Source: Flavobacterium humidisoli
GTDB lineage: Bacteria; Bacteroidota; Bacteroidia; Flavobacteriales; Flavobacteriaceae
DNA: 64,000 nt
Assembly (NCBI RefSeq): GCF_023272795.1
Contig: NZ_CP096829.1
Coordinates: forward strand, 3,968,001 to 4,032,000
Direction: 5' to 3'
In this document: piece by piece, positions 28,090 through 36,423 of the stretch
Layout: each line of letters starts with the position of its first letter
Numbering within the stretch: position 1 is the first letter of the stretch
Made by a program: the position numbers and the translations under genes
Notes under the pieces: model-generated
Databases searched by the model: none
The model's input: only the letters and a program-made list of their open reading frames with translations
What the model was told of the DNA's origin: nothing

Positions 28090-28211
28090 AAAATTGAATT
28101 TGGTTAGTAAAGCAAATGTATAAAGAAAATTAGTGTTAATATAAGCTTATGTTGTTTTTACAGCTTAAAATCTCAAAAAATTAAAATTGTACAATCTTAT
28201 TGATAGTATAT

Positions 28212-28242
28212 TTTGCGTATTCTTTAATTAAAGCTAAATTTG
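28212..28242 (+). promoter_or_regulatory. Promoter of the S1/P1-like gene (TTTG-N19-TAAATTTG)
   Basis: A -33 TTTG at 28212-28215 and a -7 TAAATTTG at 28235-28242, separated by 19 bases. This is the best match to the full Flavobacterium promoter consensus I see in the window. The ATG is 22 bases after the -7 box. Confidence 0.8.
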
Positions 28243-28264
28243 CTCCCTCTAATAAAAAAAACAA

Positions 28265-29263
28265 ATGAAAAAAATCCAAATGAGACCAAAATTAATCGCT
28301 TTCGGTGCATTAATTATTGGCTTTATTACTCTATCATGGGGAAATGTAGGCCATGAGCGTATTAACAAAGCTGCTGTAATGGCTTTACCAAAACAATTAC
28401 AGATATTTTTCTACAATCACATTGATTTTATTACACAAGAAGCTTCGGTTCCAGATATCCGTAAGTATGCTTTAAATTATAAAGAAGAAGGTCAAAGACA
28501 CTATTTTGATATGGAAAACTTTGGCCCTGCTGAAACTTATCCAAAAACATTAGAAGAAGCTAAACAAAAATACGATGCTAAATTCTTATCGGATAACGGA
28601 ATCTTGCCATGGTATATGGAAGAAATGATGGCAAAACTGACTAAAGCTTTTAAAGAAAAAAACAAAGCTGAAATCTTATTCCTAGCGGCAGATTTAGGTC
28701 ATTACGTTGGTGATGCGCACATGCCATTACATACATCTGCAAATCACGACGGACAATTGACAGACCAAAAAGGAATTCATTCACTTTGGGAAAGCAGATT
28801 ACCAGAGTTATTTGTTAAAAATTACAAATTAAATGTTCCTGAGGCACAATATTATCCAGATGTTCACAAAGCAATTTGGGATTTGATCAACGATACTCAC
28901 AGTTTAGCACAGCCTCTATTGGATATCGATAAAAAACTGAGAGTCGCAACTCCGCAAGACAAAGTGTTTAAAATGGATACCGAAGGAAATGTGTTGAAAA
29001 CGAAATACAATACAGCTGTTTTCTCTGAAGACTATGCCAAAAAACTACACGAACAATTGAACGGAATGGTTGAAAGCCAAATGAAAAAAGCTATTGCAGC
29101 AACTGCAAGTTTTTGGTATACGGCTTGGATAAATGCTGGAAAACCAGATTTGAGCGATTTAGATGCACCAGCCGTAACTCAAAGAAACTATCAATTTTTA
29201 CAAGATGATTTGAAAATGTTCCAAAAAGGAGATTTGTTTGGAATGAAAAATCAAAACGATTAA
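28265..29263 (+). CDS. Secreted S1/P1-nuclease or zinc phospholipase C-like enzyme
   Basis: 332 residues. The signal region ends at LSWGNVGHERINK: a Trp at the mature N-terminus followed by GxxGH, as in S1/P1 nucleases where that Trp helps bind zinc. Other zinc ligands are visible in DLGHYVGDAHMPLHT (H, D, H) and GIHSLWESRLPELF (H, E). This trinuclear-zinc fold is shared by S1/P1 nucleases and phospholipase C, and automatic pipelines use either name. Lacking experimental data I call only the fold. The late positively charged region (KKAIAATASFWYTAW) fits the final helix. Expression should be strong from the promoter at 28212. Confidence 0.82.
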   Translation: MKKIQMRPKLIAFGALIIGFITLSWGNVGHERINKAAVMALPKQLQIFFYNHIDFITQEASVPDIRKYALNYKEEGQRHYFDMENFGPAETYPKTLEEAKQKYDAKFLSDNGILPWYMEEMMAKLTKAFKEKNKAEILFLAADLGHYVGDAHMPLHTSANHDGQLTDQKGIHSLWESRLPELFVKNYKLNVPEAQYYPDVHKAIWDLINDTHSLAQPLLDIDKKLRVATPQDKVFKMDTEGNVLKTKYNTAVFSEDYAKKLHEQLNGMVESQMKKAIAATASFWYTAWINAGKPDLSDLDAPAVTQRNYQFLQDDLKMFQKGDLFGMKNQND

Positions 29264-29296
29264 GTTTTTGTTTCAAATTTCATATTGAAATAGAAC

Positions 29297-29336
29297 TTAA
29301 AAAAAGCCGCAAATTCTAGAATTTGCGGCTTTTTTA
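29297..29336. terminator. Bidirectional terminator between convergent genes
   Basis: A perfect stem AAAAAGCCGCAAATTCTAG with its complement, flanked by A and T tracts, lies between the stops of the S1/P1-like gene (plus) and the LTA-synthase-like gene (minus). It can serve both. Confidence 0.9.
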
Positions 29337-29337
29337 A

Positions 29338-31485
29338 TTATTTATGTTTCACAATCTCATTGGCATAAAGTTTAGTGTTTTTTACGGCCAAATCTTTACG
29401 TTGATATTCTTTTTCTTTTAATACGTATGAAGCGGATTGATAATACGAAATGGTCTGATCGAGTAAATTTTGATTTCCGGATTTCAAGGGGATTTCGTCG
29501 TAATGAATTTGAAACTCAGGTGCAACATTCGGCGTCGGATTTAGTTTTAATTGAAACTGTTTTATCTGTTGTTTTGGAGATAAAATAGTCAAAACATTAT
29601 CTTTTATTAATCCTAAATCCTGATAGGTAGCAATAAAAGCTCTTGGCTGATAGTCTGGTTTGAAAACATCACATCCAAAGAATTTGCTTTGATAATCAAA
29701 ATTTAAAAGACCAAATAATGTTGGCATAACATCTATTTGAGACATCAATTTCGTGTATTTTTCAGGCTTCATATCTGGGGTGTATATTAAAGCTGGAATT
29801 CTGTATTTATCTAACGGAAGTTCTGTTTTTCCTGCGCTCGAAGCACAGTGATCGGCTACAATTACAAAAACCGTATTTTTAAACCATGGTTGGTTTTGAG
29901 CTTGCTTAAAGAATTGACTTAAAGCATAATCGGTATATTTTACACCGCCATCACGAGATTTAATATTTCCGGGAATATCAATTTTATTATTAGGATAGGT
30001 AAAAGGCCTGTGATTGCTTACAGTCATAATATGATTGAAGAAAGGTTTGTTTTCCTTAGCTTCAGCATTCATGATTTTGATTGCTTTGTTGTACATGTCT
30101 TCATCACAAACTCCCCATACATTAGAAAAAGTGATTTCGTTTTCTGAGAAGCTCGATTTATCAATAATTTGGTAACCATTTCCAGTATAGAAATCCTGCA
30201 TATTATCAAAAAAGGCATCTCCTCCGTACATGAATTTTACATTGTAACCTTTTTGAAGAAAAACAGATCCAGTTGAAAATTTATTTTTGTTATCCTCTCT
30301 TTTTACAACACTTTCTCCAGCTGTTGGAGGAAGACATAGAGTTACGGCTTCTAGACCGCGTACAGTTCTGTTTCCGGCCGCATATACATTTGTAAAGAGC
30401 AAGCTTTTTTGAGCAAGACTGTCTAAAAATGGTGTAATATTTTGTTCGTTTCCGTACATTTTCATGAAATCAGCACTTAAGCTTTCAATCGTAATTAACA
30501 CTACATTTTTACGTTGTTCAAGCGAATCTTCTTTTATTTCATGCAAAGTGTTTTTCCCTGAAATAGTAGGGATTTCTTGTTTTAATATTGCAAAGGCTTT
30601 TTCGTTTGGAATTGTTTTGTAGAATTTAAAATAATCTAATTTGTTGTTCTGAAAAGCCAAATAGAACTTATAAATGCCATTCGATTGCAATTCGTTAACG
30701 AAAATATTTTTAGAATTTTCCGTTTTAGCCAAACTAGGAATCGCCAATAAGGAAAAAACAAATAAAACGGCATAAATAGCTGTAATTTTTAATTTCTCAT
30801 TGAAACTCGGAATTTCGTCAATATAGTTTCTTGATTTTTTTATGATGAAAAACGTAATAATTCCAGTGATAATAAATAATGCAGAAAAAATAGGAACTAC
30901 AGGATAAGACTGCATAATATTTCCAATTACTTCGTTGGTGTAAATCAAATAATTGACAGCGATGAAATTGTATTTTACACCAAACTCATTCCAGAAGAAA
31001 AATTCACTAATTGCATTTTGTAAAATCAATAAAACGTAAAGAAAAATTACAAAAGCAAAAAGCCAAAATCTAAGCTTATCTCTGTGTTTTGGTAAGAAAA
31101 GAAAAAGCGCAAAAAGAAGTGTTTTTATCGAAACGAAAATCAAAACGATTCTAGGCAAAGCGCCACCATATTCATCAAAAATACTTTTTCCGGAAGCAAT
31201 ATATAGTACAAGTGCTAAAAAAGTGGCCAGTATAATATATCCGTACGGTTTATTATATTTTGAATTTGAAATAAAAATAAGATACAACCACAAGAAAGCC
31301 AGAGCTATAGAAAAAACAAAAAAGTCTGATACTAAGCCCAATGAGAAGATTTTTAAGCCCTCAGAAAAGGAAAATGAGCTTTGAGTGATCGGATGAAAAA
31401 GCAATACTATTCTAAGTATGAAACTTACAATAAAATAAAGTAAGCCAAGATTGTAAAAAGGCGAAAGTTTTTTGGAAAAATTCAT
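29338..31485 (-). CDS. LTA synthase-family membrane phosphotransferase or sulfatase-fold enzyme
   Basis: 715 residues. About five membrane helices in the first 255 residues, then an extracytoplasmic alkaline-phosphatase/sulfatase-like domain. Catalytic features are E334 (VLITIESLSADFMKM), the nucleophile T374 in NRTVRGLEAV, and a late VIVADHCASS. The family includes Gram-positive lipoteichoic acid synthases and, in Gram-negatives, enzymes that transfer phosphoglycerol or phosphoethanolamine groups to glycans. In a Gram-negative the substrate is probably an envelope glycan or lipid, not lipoteichoic acid. It is divergent from the two-component genes and shares with them the repeat array at 31531. 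Confidence 0.85.
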   Translation of the reverse strand: MNFSKKLSPFYNLGLLYFIVSFILRIVLLFHPITQSSFSFSEGLKIFSLGLVSDFFVFSIALAFLWLYLIFISNSKYNKPYGYIILATFLALVLYIASGKSIFDEYGGALPRIVLIFVSIKTLLFALFLFLPKHRDKLRFWLFAFVIFLYVLLILQNAISEFFFWNEFGVKYNFIAVNYLIYTNEVIGNIMQSYPVVPIFSALFIITGIITFFIIKKSRNYIDEIPSFNEKLKITAIYAVLFVFSLLAIPSLAKTENSKNIFVNELQSNGIYKFYLAFQNNKLDYFKFYKTIPNEKAFAILKQEIPTISGKNTLHEIKEDSLEQRKNVVLITIESLSADFMKMYGNEQNITPFLDSLAQKSLLFTNVYAAGNRTVRGLEAVTLCLPPTAGESVVKREDNKNKFSTGSVFLQKGYNVKFMYGGDAFFDNMQDFYTGNGYQIIDKSSFSENEITFSNVWGVCDEDMYNKAIKIMNAEAKENKPFFNHIMTVSNHRPFTYPNNKIDIPGNIKSRDGGVKYTDYALSQFFKQAQNQPWFKNTVFVIVADHCASSAGKTELPLDKYRIPALIYTPDMKPEKYTKLMSQIDVMPTLFGLLNFDYQSKFFGCDVFKPDYQPRAFIATYQDLGLIKDNVLTILSPKQQIKQFQLKLNPTPNVAPEFQIHYDEIPLKSGNQNLLDQTISYYQSASYVLKEKEYQRKDLAVKNTKLYANEIVKHK

Positions 31486-31530
31486 CAGATTTATTTTTCT
31501 ACAAAATTACTTTCGATTGATTAATGCCAG

Positions 31531-31580
31531 ATTAAGTTCCACTTTTACCTTACTTAACGTTAGCTTAAAGTTTGCTTAAG
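31531..31580. promoter_or_regulatory. Direct repeats at exact 11-bp period (putative response-regulator operator)
   Basis: Consecutive 11-base units begin at 31531 (ATTAAGTTCCA), 31542 (CTTTTACCTTA), 31553 (CTTAACGTTAG), 31564 (CTTAAAGTTTG) and 31575 (CTTAAG). An 11-bp spacing puts each CTTAA on the same helix face, which is how OmpR-family dimers bind in tandem. The array lies 46 bases before the LTA-like gene's start on one side and 57 bases upstream of the -7 box for the response regulator on the other. Confidence 0.65.
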
Positions 31581-31636
31581 ATACTGGTTTTCTTTATTTA
31601 TTAAAGTTTGGAACTATATCTCAAAGTGAAATTATT

Positions 31637-31644
31637 TATCTTTG
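31637..31644 (+). promoter_or_regulatory. Candidate -7 box (TATCTTTG) for the response regulator
   Basis: Exact TAnnTTTG match 42 bases before the ATG. A TTTG at 31607-31610 is 26 bases upstream, slightly longer than the usual spacing. Confidence 0.55.
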
Positions 31645-31686
31645 AATAGCAAAAAATGAAATTCGAATTTTAAAAAGATACTATAA

Positions 31687-32349
31687 ATGCATATTTTAAT
31701 AGTGGAAGACGAAGTAGGAATTGTCCAATTTCTAAAGCAAGGTTTACAAGAAGAAGGTTATCAAATTACAACCGCAGCCGATGGTTCTAAAGGCTTTGAA
31801 TTGGTTCAGGAACAAAAGTTTGATTTAATTCTTTTAGATTGGATGCTGCCAAAAATCAACGGTCTTGATCTCTGCAAGGCCATTCGAGTTAAAGATCAGA
31901 CAACGCCAATCATTTTTTTGACTGCAAAAGATACTGTTCAGGAAACGATAGAAGGGTTAAAAGCTGGAGCAAACGACTACATTAAAAAACCTTTCAGTTT
32001 TGAGGAATTGGTAGAACGAATTAAAGTTCACTTTAGAAGTAAAAAGCAGACTGAAACCTTAACACTCGGAAACATTACGATGGATTTATCGAGACATATC
32101 GTTTTAAAAGGAGATGAAGAAATCTCGCTAACCCAGCGTGAGTTTGAACTATTGGCCTATTTAATACAGCATAAAGGAAAGGTTTGTACAAGAAATCAGA
32201 TTTTGAGAGACGTTTGGGAAATCAACTTTGAATACGACACGGGTGTTATTGATGTTTTTATGAATGCAATTCGAAAAAAACTCAATCTTAAAATTGAAGA
32301 AGATTATATAAAAACCATCCGAGGCATTGGATATATCGCCAATGATTAA
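31687..32349 (+). CDS. OmpR/PhoB-family response regulator
   Basis: 220 residues: a receiver with phospho-acceptor D51 (LILLDWMLPKINGLDL) and K101 (DYIKKPFSFEEL), then a winged-helix DNA-binding domain (ISLTQREFELLAYLIQHKGK; VIDVFMNAIRKKL; IKTIRGIGYIA). Its ATG comes just after a TAnnTTTG box. The kinase gene overlaps the end by eight bases (ATGATTAA), so the two proteins are coupled. The 11-bp repeats upstream are a natural binding site, implying autoregulation and possibly control of the divergent LTA-like gene. The signal is unknown. Confidence 0.94.
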   Translation: MHILIVEDEVGIVQFLKQGLQEEGYQITTAADGSKGFELVQEQKFDLILLDWMLPKINGLDLCKAIRVKDQTTPIIFLTAKDTVQETIEGLKAGANDYIKKPFSFEELVERIKVHFRSKKQTETLTLGNITMDLSRHIVLKGDEEISLTQREFELLAYLIQHKGKVCTRNQILRDVWEINFEYDTGVIDVFMNAIRKKLNLKIEEDYIKTIRGIGYIAND

Positions 32350-33754
32350 TAAAATGACTTCATTATCCTTTAGAAATAGAATTGCATTAAATTATATTGT
32401 AGGAACAGGATTGTTGGTTCTTGCGGTCTTTTCAGCCATTTATTTTATTGTAAGACTCACCGTTTACAATCATATCGACGAGAATTTAAATATAGAAGTT
32501 CAGGACCATTTTAAAGAACTAAGAATAGAAAAAGGCGCTGTAATTTTTATGGATGCCGAAGAATGGGAGGAAAGAGAACATAATTCAGTAGATGTAAACC
32601 CTATTTTTGTTCAGTTTTTGGATTTGAACAAGAAAATTATCGAAAAATCGCCTAATTTAAAAAATGAAAAACTCGTTTTTCATGGTAAGAAAGAGGAATT
32701 TCATCCTTTTGATACGAAATTATTAGGAAATAAAATTCGCCAGATACAAGTTCCTCTTCATGTACAATCTAAAAAAGTTGGTTATTTGATTATTGCAATG
32801 TCGCTTTCTGATTCTTCAAAAGTTTTGGATAATCTAATGGACACTTTATTGATTACTTTTCCAATCATCCTTTTTATTTTATTTTTTCTAGCTAGATTTT
32901 ATGCTGGTCGAAGTATTAAGCCAATAAATAATATTATTCAAACTTCGAAAATTATTACTAAAGACAATCTGAAAGCAAGAATTCCGTTGCCAAAAACTAG
33001 GGATGAATTGTTTACACTTTCGAAAACAATTAATAATTTATTGAATCGAATTGAAGATGCAATTGAACGTGAAAAACAATTCACATCTGATGCTTCACAT
33101 GAATTAAGAACGCCCTTAACCGTAATTAAAGGAACACTTGAAGTGCTTGTCCGTAAACCTCGCGACAGCAAGGAATACGAAGAAAAGATTAATTACTGTA
33201 TTAATGAAGTTGACCATCTAAATTCTCTTGTTGATCAGTTGCTTATGATGGCTCGTTTTGAGAATCAAAAACAGAACATTCTAAAAGAAAATGTTTATTT
33301 GAATGCAGTAATTTTAGATGTACTCACATTAAATACAGAGAAGATAAAGTCTGGAAAAATAAATGTGATTTTGGATGCTCAAGAAGAATTTTATATTTAT
33401 TCTGATAATTATTTAGTGGTAACTATTCTTCGAAATATTATTTCAAATGCTGTAAAATATTCCAAACCGAATAGTGAAATTAAAATTTCATTGTCAAGAG
33501 AAAATCATAAAATTTCGTGCATTATTTCAGATCAAGGAATTGGAATTGCGAAGAAAGATTTAGAATCTATTTTGAATCCTTTTTTTAGATCAGATTCCTT
33601 AAATCACTCCGAAATAAAAGGAACAGGGCTTGGTTTGTTTATAGTAAAACGAATGACAGATCTGCTCCAGATTAAATTTAAAATCGAAAGCGAAATCGGG
33701 AAAGGAACCAAGGTATTGTTGGTTTTTGAAGAATATGATAATTCGTTAAAGTAA
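32342..33754 (+). CDS. Sensor histidine kinase of the preceding response regulator
   Basis: 470 residues: a first membrane helix about 16-38, a periplasmic sensor of about 125 residues, a second helix 168-188, HAMP (FYAGRSIKPINNIIQTSK), then HisKA with H253 (FTSDASHELRTPLTVIKG) and HATPase_c (N box NIISNAVKYSKPN, G1 SDQGIGIAKKD, G2 GTGLGLFIVKRM). I start it at 32342, where ATGATTAA overlaps the regulator's stop. An upstream TTG in frame would add five residues and is unlikely. The periplasmic sensor shows no family I can name. Confidence 0.93.
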   Translation: MINKMTSLSFRNRIALNYIVGTGLLVLAVFSAIYFIVRLTVYNHIDENLNIEVQDHFKELRIEKGAVIFMDAEEWEEREHNSVDVNPIFVQFLDLNKKIIEKSPNLKNEKLVFHGKKEEFHPFDTKLLGNKIRQIQVPLHVQSKKVGYLIIAMSLSDSSKVLDNLMDTLLITFPIILFILFFLARFYAGRSIKPINNIIQTSKIITKDNLKARIPLPKTRDELFTLSKTINNLLNRIEDAIEREKQFTSDASHELRTPLTVIKGTLEVLVRKPRDSKEYEEKINYCINEVDHLNSLVDQLLMMARFENQKQNILKENVYLNAVILDVLTLNTEKIKSGKINVILDAQEEFYIYSDNYLVVTILRNIISNAVKYSKPNSEIKISLSRENHKISCIISDQGIGIAKKDLESILNPFFRSDSLNHSEIKGTGLGLFIVKRMTDLLQIKFKIESEIGKGTKVLLVFEEYDNSLK

Positions 33755-33757
33755 TTT

Positions 33758-33796
33758 TAAAATCATCAAGTAAAATGCAGTTGAAAATGATTTTTA
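33758..33796 (+). terminator. Weak terminator-like hairpin after the kinase gene
   Basis: AAAATCATCAA and TTGAAAATGATTTTT can pair with a small bulge around a loop of about 11 bases. It lies a few bases after the kinase stop and before the his promoter. Confidence 0.4.
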
Positions 33797-33851
33797 ACAA
33801 TAAAGTATCGTTAAGTTAAAATAAAAATTGCTTTTTAATTATTTTATCTAG

Positions 33852-33859
33852 TATATTTG
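33852..33859 (+). promoter_or_regulatory. Promoter -7 box (TATATTTG) of the his operon
   Basis: Exact TAnnTTTG match 35 bases before the leader-peptide ATG at 33895, with a TTG at about 33826 that could be a weak -33 element. Transcription should begin near 33866. Confidence 0.6.
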
Positions 33860-33894
33860 CAACCGAATCAAAGAAGTAAAAAACAAAACCTATC

Positions 33895-33954
33895 ATGATT
33901 TCAATTCAATTACATCATCATCATTTACATTATTGCTCTCAAGCGATGTGTTAA
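33895..33954 (+). CDS. hisL: Histidine operon leader peptide (19 residues)
   Basis: The frame encodes MISIQLHHHHLHYCSQAMC and stops at TAA. Four consecutive histidine codons and a fifth two codons later make it a histidine-sensing leader. The codons right after the His run (TCTCAAGCG, around 33938-33945) can pair with CGTTTGAG in the 5' arm of the terminator at 33982, with one G-U pair. A ribosome stalled at His codons would leave that segment free to form the antiterminator. A ribosome that reaches the stop would cover it and let the terminator fold. The first his structural gene begins 112 bases after the stop. Confidence 0.88.
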   Translation: MISIQLHHHHLHYCSQAMC

Positions 33955-33981
33955 TGGTATGTGTGTAAATCATCATATTTT

Positions 33982-34014
33982 AAAACCCGTTTGAGTACAT
34001 CAAACGGGTTTTTT
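33982..34014 (+). terminator. his attenuator terminator
   Basis: The stem AAAACCCGTTTGA / TCAAACGGGTTTT with a five-base loop GTACA and T-run, between the leader peptide and hisG. The 5' arm plus loop (GTTTGAGTACA) is also complementary to TGTACTCAAAC at 34030-34040, just past the T-run. Confidence 0.9.
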
Positions 34015-34066
34015 AATTCTAACTCTCTTTGTACTCAAACTATTAATCCAACAAACAACTAAAAAA

Positions 34067-34924
34067 ATGAGTACTTTAAAAATTGCAATTCAAAAATCTG
34101 GTCGTTTAAACGAAGACAGCATCCAAATTCTAAAAGACTGCGGTATTTCAATCAACAACGGAATCGATCAGTTAAAAGCTGAAGCTTCAAATTTTCCTCT
34201 TGAAGTTTTGTATCTTAGAAATTCAGATATCCCTCAATATTTAATAGACGGAGTAGTAGATTTAGCCATTGTTGGTGATAATCTTTTGGTAGAAAAAGGA
34301 AAAGGAATCGAAGTGGTACAGAAATTAGGATTTTCAAAGTGTAAAGTTTCTGTAGCTGTTCCTAAAGTTCTAGAATATAACTCAATACAAGATTTAGCGG
34401 GATTGCGTATTGCAACTTCTTATCCCAATACAGTTAACGAATATTTTAATAAATTTGGTTTAACTGTCGATATTCATCAAATTTCTGGTTCTGTAGAAAT
34501 CGCACCAAACATTGGTCTTGCCGATGCAATTGTAGATATTGTTTCAAGCGGAAGCACTTTATTCAAAAACAACCTTAAGGAAGTTGAAGTGATTCTAAAA
34601 AGCGAGGCCGTTTTAGCTGTTTCGCCAAAAGTTTCTCCAGAAATTCAAAAGCACATTGATACTTTAAAATTTAGAATTCAGGCGGTATTAAGAGCTAGAA
34701 ATTCAAAATATATTCTAATGAACGTTCCAAACGATAAAATCGAAGCAGTTGGAAAAATCCTTCCAGTTTTGAGAAGTTTAACGGTTCTTCCTTTAGCTCA
34801 AGAAGGTTGGAGCAGCGTTCACTCCGTAATTGACAAAGATACTTTCTGGGATGTAATTGACCAGTTGAAAGAAGTAGGAGCAGAAGGGATTCTAGTTTGC
34901 CCAATTGAGAAAATGGTTCTGTAG
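34067..34924 (+). CDS. hisG: ATP phosphoribosyltransferase HisG (long form)
   Basis: 285 residues, first enzyme of histidine synthesis, condensing ATP with PRPP. Visible segments: IAIQKSGRLNEDSIQILKDC, VDLAIVGDNLLVEKG, GLADAIVDIVSSGSTLFKNN (PRPP loop). A C-terminal regulatory domain of about 75 residues (RNSKYILMNVPNDKIEAVGK) marks the hexameric long form, inhibited by histidine. So the operon is regulated at two levels: attenuation and enzyme feedback. The gene starts 52 bases after the attenuator. Confidence 0.96.
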   Translation: MSTLKIAIQKSGRLNEDSIQILKDCGISINNGIDQLKAEASNFPLEVLYLRNSDIPQYLIDGVVDLAIVGDNLLVEKGKGIEVVQKLGFSKCKVSVAVPKVLEYNSIQDLAGLRIATSYPNTVNEYFNKFGLTVDIHQISGSVEIAPNIGLADAIVDIVSSGSTLFKNNLKEVEVILKSEAVLAVSPKVSPEIQKHIDTLKFRIQAVLRARNSKYILMNVPNDKIEAVGKILPVLRSLTVLPLAQEGWSSVHSVIDKDTFWDVIDQLKEVGAEGILVCPIEKMVL

Positions 34925-35024
34925 GGCTTTGCCCGCTTTAGGTAATCACCCTAAAATCAGAAAAAAAAAACACAAAGTTAATTAGCTTATAGCCTACAGC
35001 TTAAAGCTTAAAGCAAAAAAAATA

Positions 35025-36308
35025 ATGAATAAAATAGATAATCCAAAACCAGAAATATGGTCTGAAATATTAAAAAGGCCAACTAAAACTGTTGATGATA
35101 TTGAGATTACAGTAAAAGAAATCTTCAAAGAAGTGCAAAGAAAAGGAGATGAAGCTGTAGCAAAATACACTTCGATTTTTGATGGAATTTCACAAGACAA
35201 TTATGAAGTTTCAGAAGAAGAGATAAAAGAAGCGATTAGTTTGATTCCGAGTGAATTAAAAGAAGCTATTGAATTAGCAAAAGAAAATATTTATAAATTC
35301 CACAACGCTCAGAAAACAGAAAGAGTCGAAGTTGAAACAATTGAAGGAGTAAATTGTTGGCAAGAGAAAAGACCGATTCAAAAAATTGGTTTGTATATTC
35401 CTGGCGGAACTGCGCCTTTGTTTTCTACTGTTTTAATGTTGGCGGTTCCGGCTGAAATTGCTGGTTGCAAAGAAATTGTATTGTGTTCTCCACCAGATAA
35501 AAAAGGAAAAATTAATCCAGCTATTTTATATGCTGCTAATTTATGCGGAGTAACGAAAATTCTAAAAGTTGGAGGAATTCAGGCTATTGCGGGAATGACT
35601 TTTGGAACCCAGTCGATCCCTAAAGTATACAAGATTTTTGGCCCAGGAAATCAGTTTGTAACAGTAGCAAAACAACTGGCAACTCAGTTTGGTGTTGCAA
35701 TTGACATGCCAGCAGGGCCATCAGAGTTGTTAATTGTGGCTGATGATACAGCGGTTCCGGCATTTGTGGCTTCAGATTTATTATCTCAAGCAGAACACGG
35801 TACAGATAGCCAAGTGATTTTAGTTTCGACTTCAAAAAAACTAATTGAAGAAGTAGAGAAAGAAGTACAATCTCAGTTAGAAGTGCTTCCAAGAAAAGCG
35901 ATTGCAGAAAAAGCGATTGAAAATTCGAAATTGATTTATGTGGAAAACGATCAAATCGCTTTAGATTTAATCAATGAATATGGGCCAGAACACTTTATAA
36001 TCTGTTCAGAATATGATGATTTCTATTGTAATGGAATCGTAAATGCGGGTTCTGTTTTTATTGGAAATTATACGCCTGAAAGTGCCGGAGATTACGCCTC
36101 AGGAACCAATCATACTTTACCAACAAATGGTTATGCGAAGAATTACAGCGGTGTAAACCTGGATAGTTTTATGAAATCGATGACTTTTCAGAAAATTACT
36201 AAAGAAGGAATTCTGAATATAGGAAGCGCTATCGAAACTATGGCTGAAGCTGAGGGATTACAAGCGCATAAGAATGCTGTAACATTAAGATTGAAGAGTT
36301 TAGAATAA
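35025..36308 (+). CDS. hisD: Histidinol dehydrogenase
   Basis: 427 residues, the usual length. It carries out the last two oxidations of histidine synthesis using NAD and a zinc ion. Family motifs include GLYIPGGTAPLFSTVLMLAV, KVYKIFGPGNQFVTVAKQLA, IDMPAGPSELLIVADD, LLSQAEHGTDSQVIL, and the late YTPESAGDYASGTNHTLPT. The 100-base spacer after hisG carries the reiterated words GCTTATAGCCTACAGCTTAA and AAGCTTAAAGC. Confidence 0.97.
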   Translation: MNKIDNPKPEIWSEILKRPTKTVDDIEITVKEIFKEVQRKGDEAVAKYTSIFDGISQDNYEVSEEEIKEAISLIPSELKEAIELAKENIYKFHNAQKTERVEVETIEGVNCWQEKRPIQKIGLYIPGGTAPLFSTVLMLAVPAEIAGCKEIVLCSPPDKKGKINPAILYAANLCGVTKILKVGGIQAIAGMTFGTQSIPKVYKIFGPGNQFVTVAKQLATQFGVAIDMPAGPSELLIVADDTAVPAFVASDLLSQAEHGTDSQVILVSTSKKLIEEVEKEVQSQLEVLPRKAIAEKAIENSKLIYVENDQIALDLINEYGPEHFIICSEYDDFYCNGIVNAGSVFIGNYTPESAGDYASGTNHTLPTNGYAKNYSGVNLDSFMKSMTFQKITKEGILNIGSAIETMAEAEGLQAHKNAVTLRLKSLE

Positions 36309-36423
36309 AAAAATAGAACACAGAATATAGAAAATAGAAGAAAGAAGATAGAATAGAAAATAATAGGTAGTTTGGAAAGTCTATTCTCTTTATTCTTTTC
36401 TCTATATTCTAAAAATTAAGGTA
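36309..36423. repeat. Fold-back word-repeat spacer, hisD-hisC
   Basis: The 5' half is built from reiterated AGAATATAGAAAATAGAAGA words. The 3' half (from 36380) is CTATTCTCTTTATTCTTTTC with TCTATATTCT, its rough complement. The whole junction can fold into one long imperfect hairpin. No coding potential. Confidence 0.65.
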
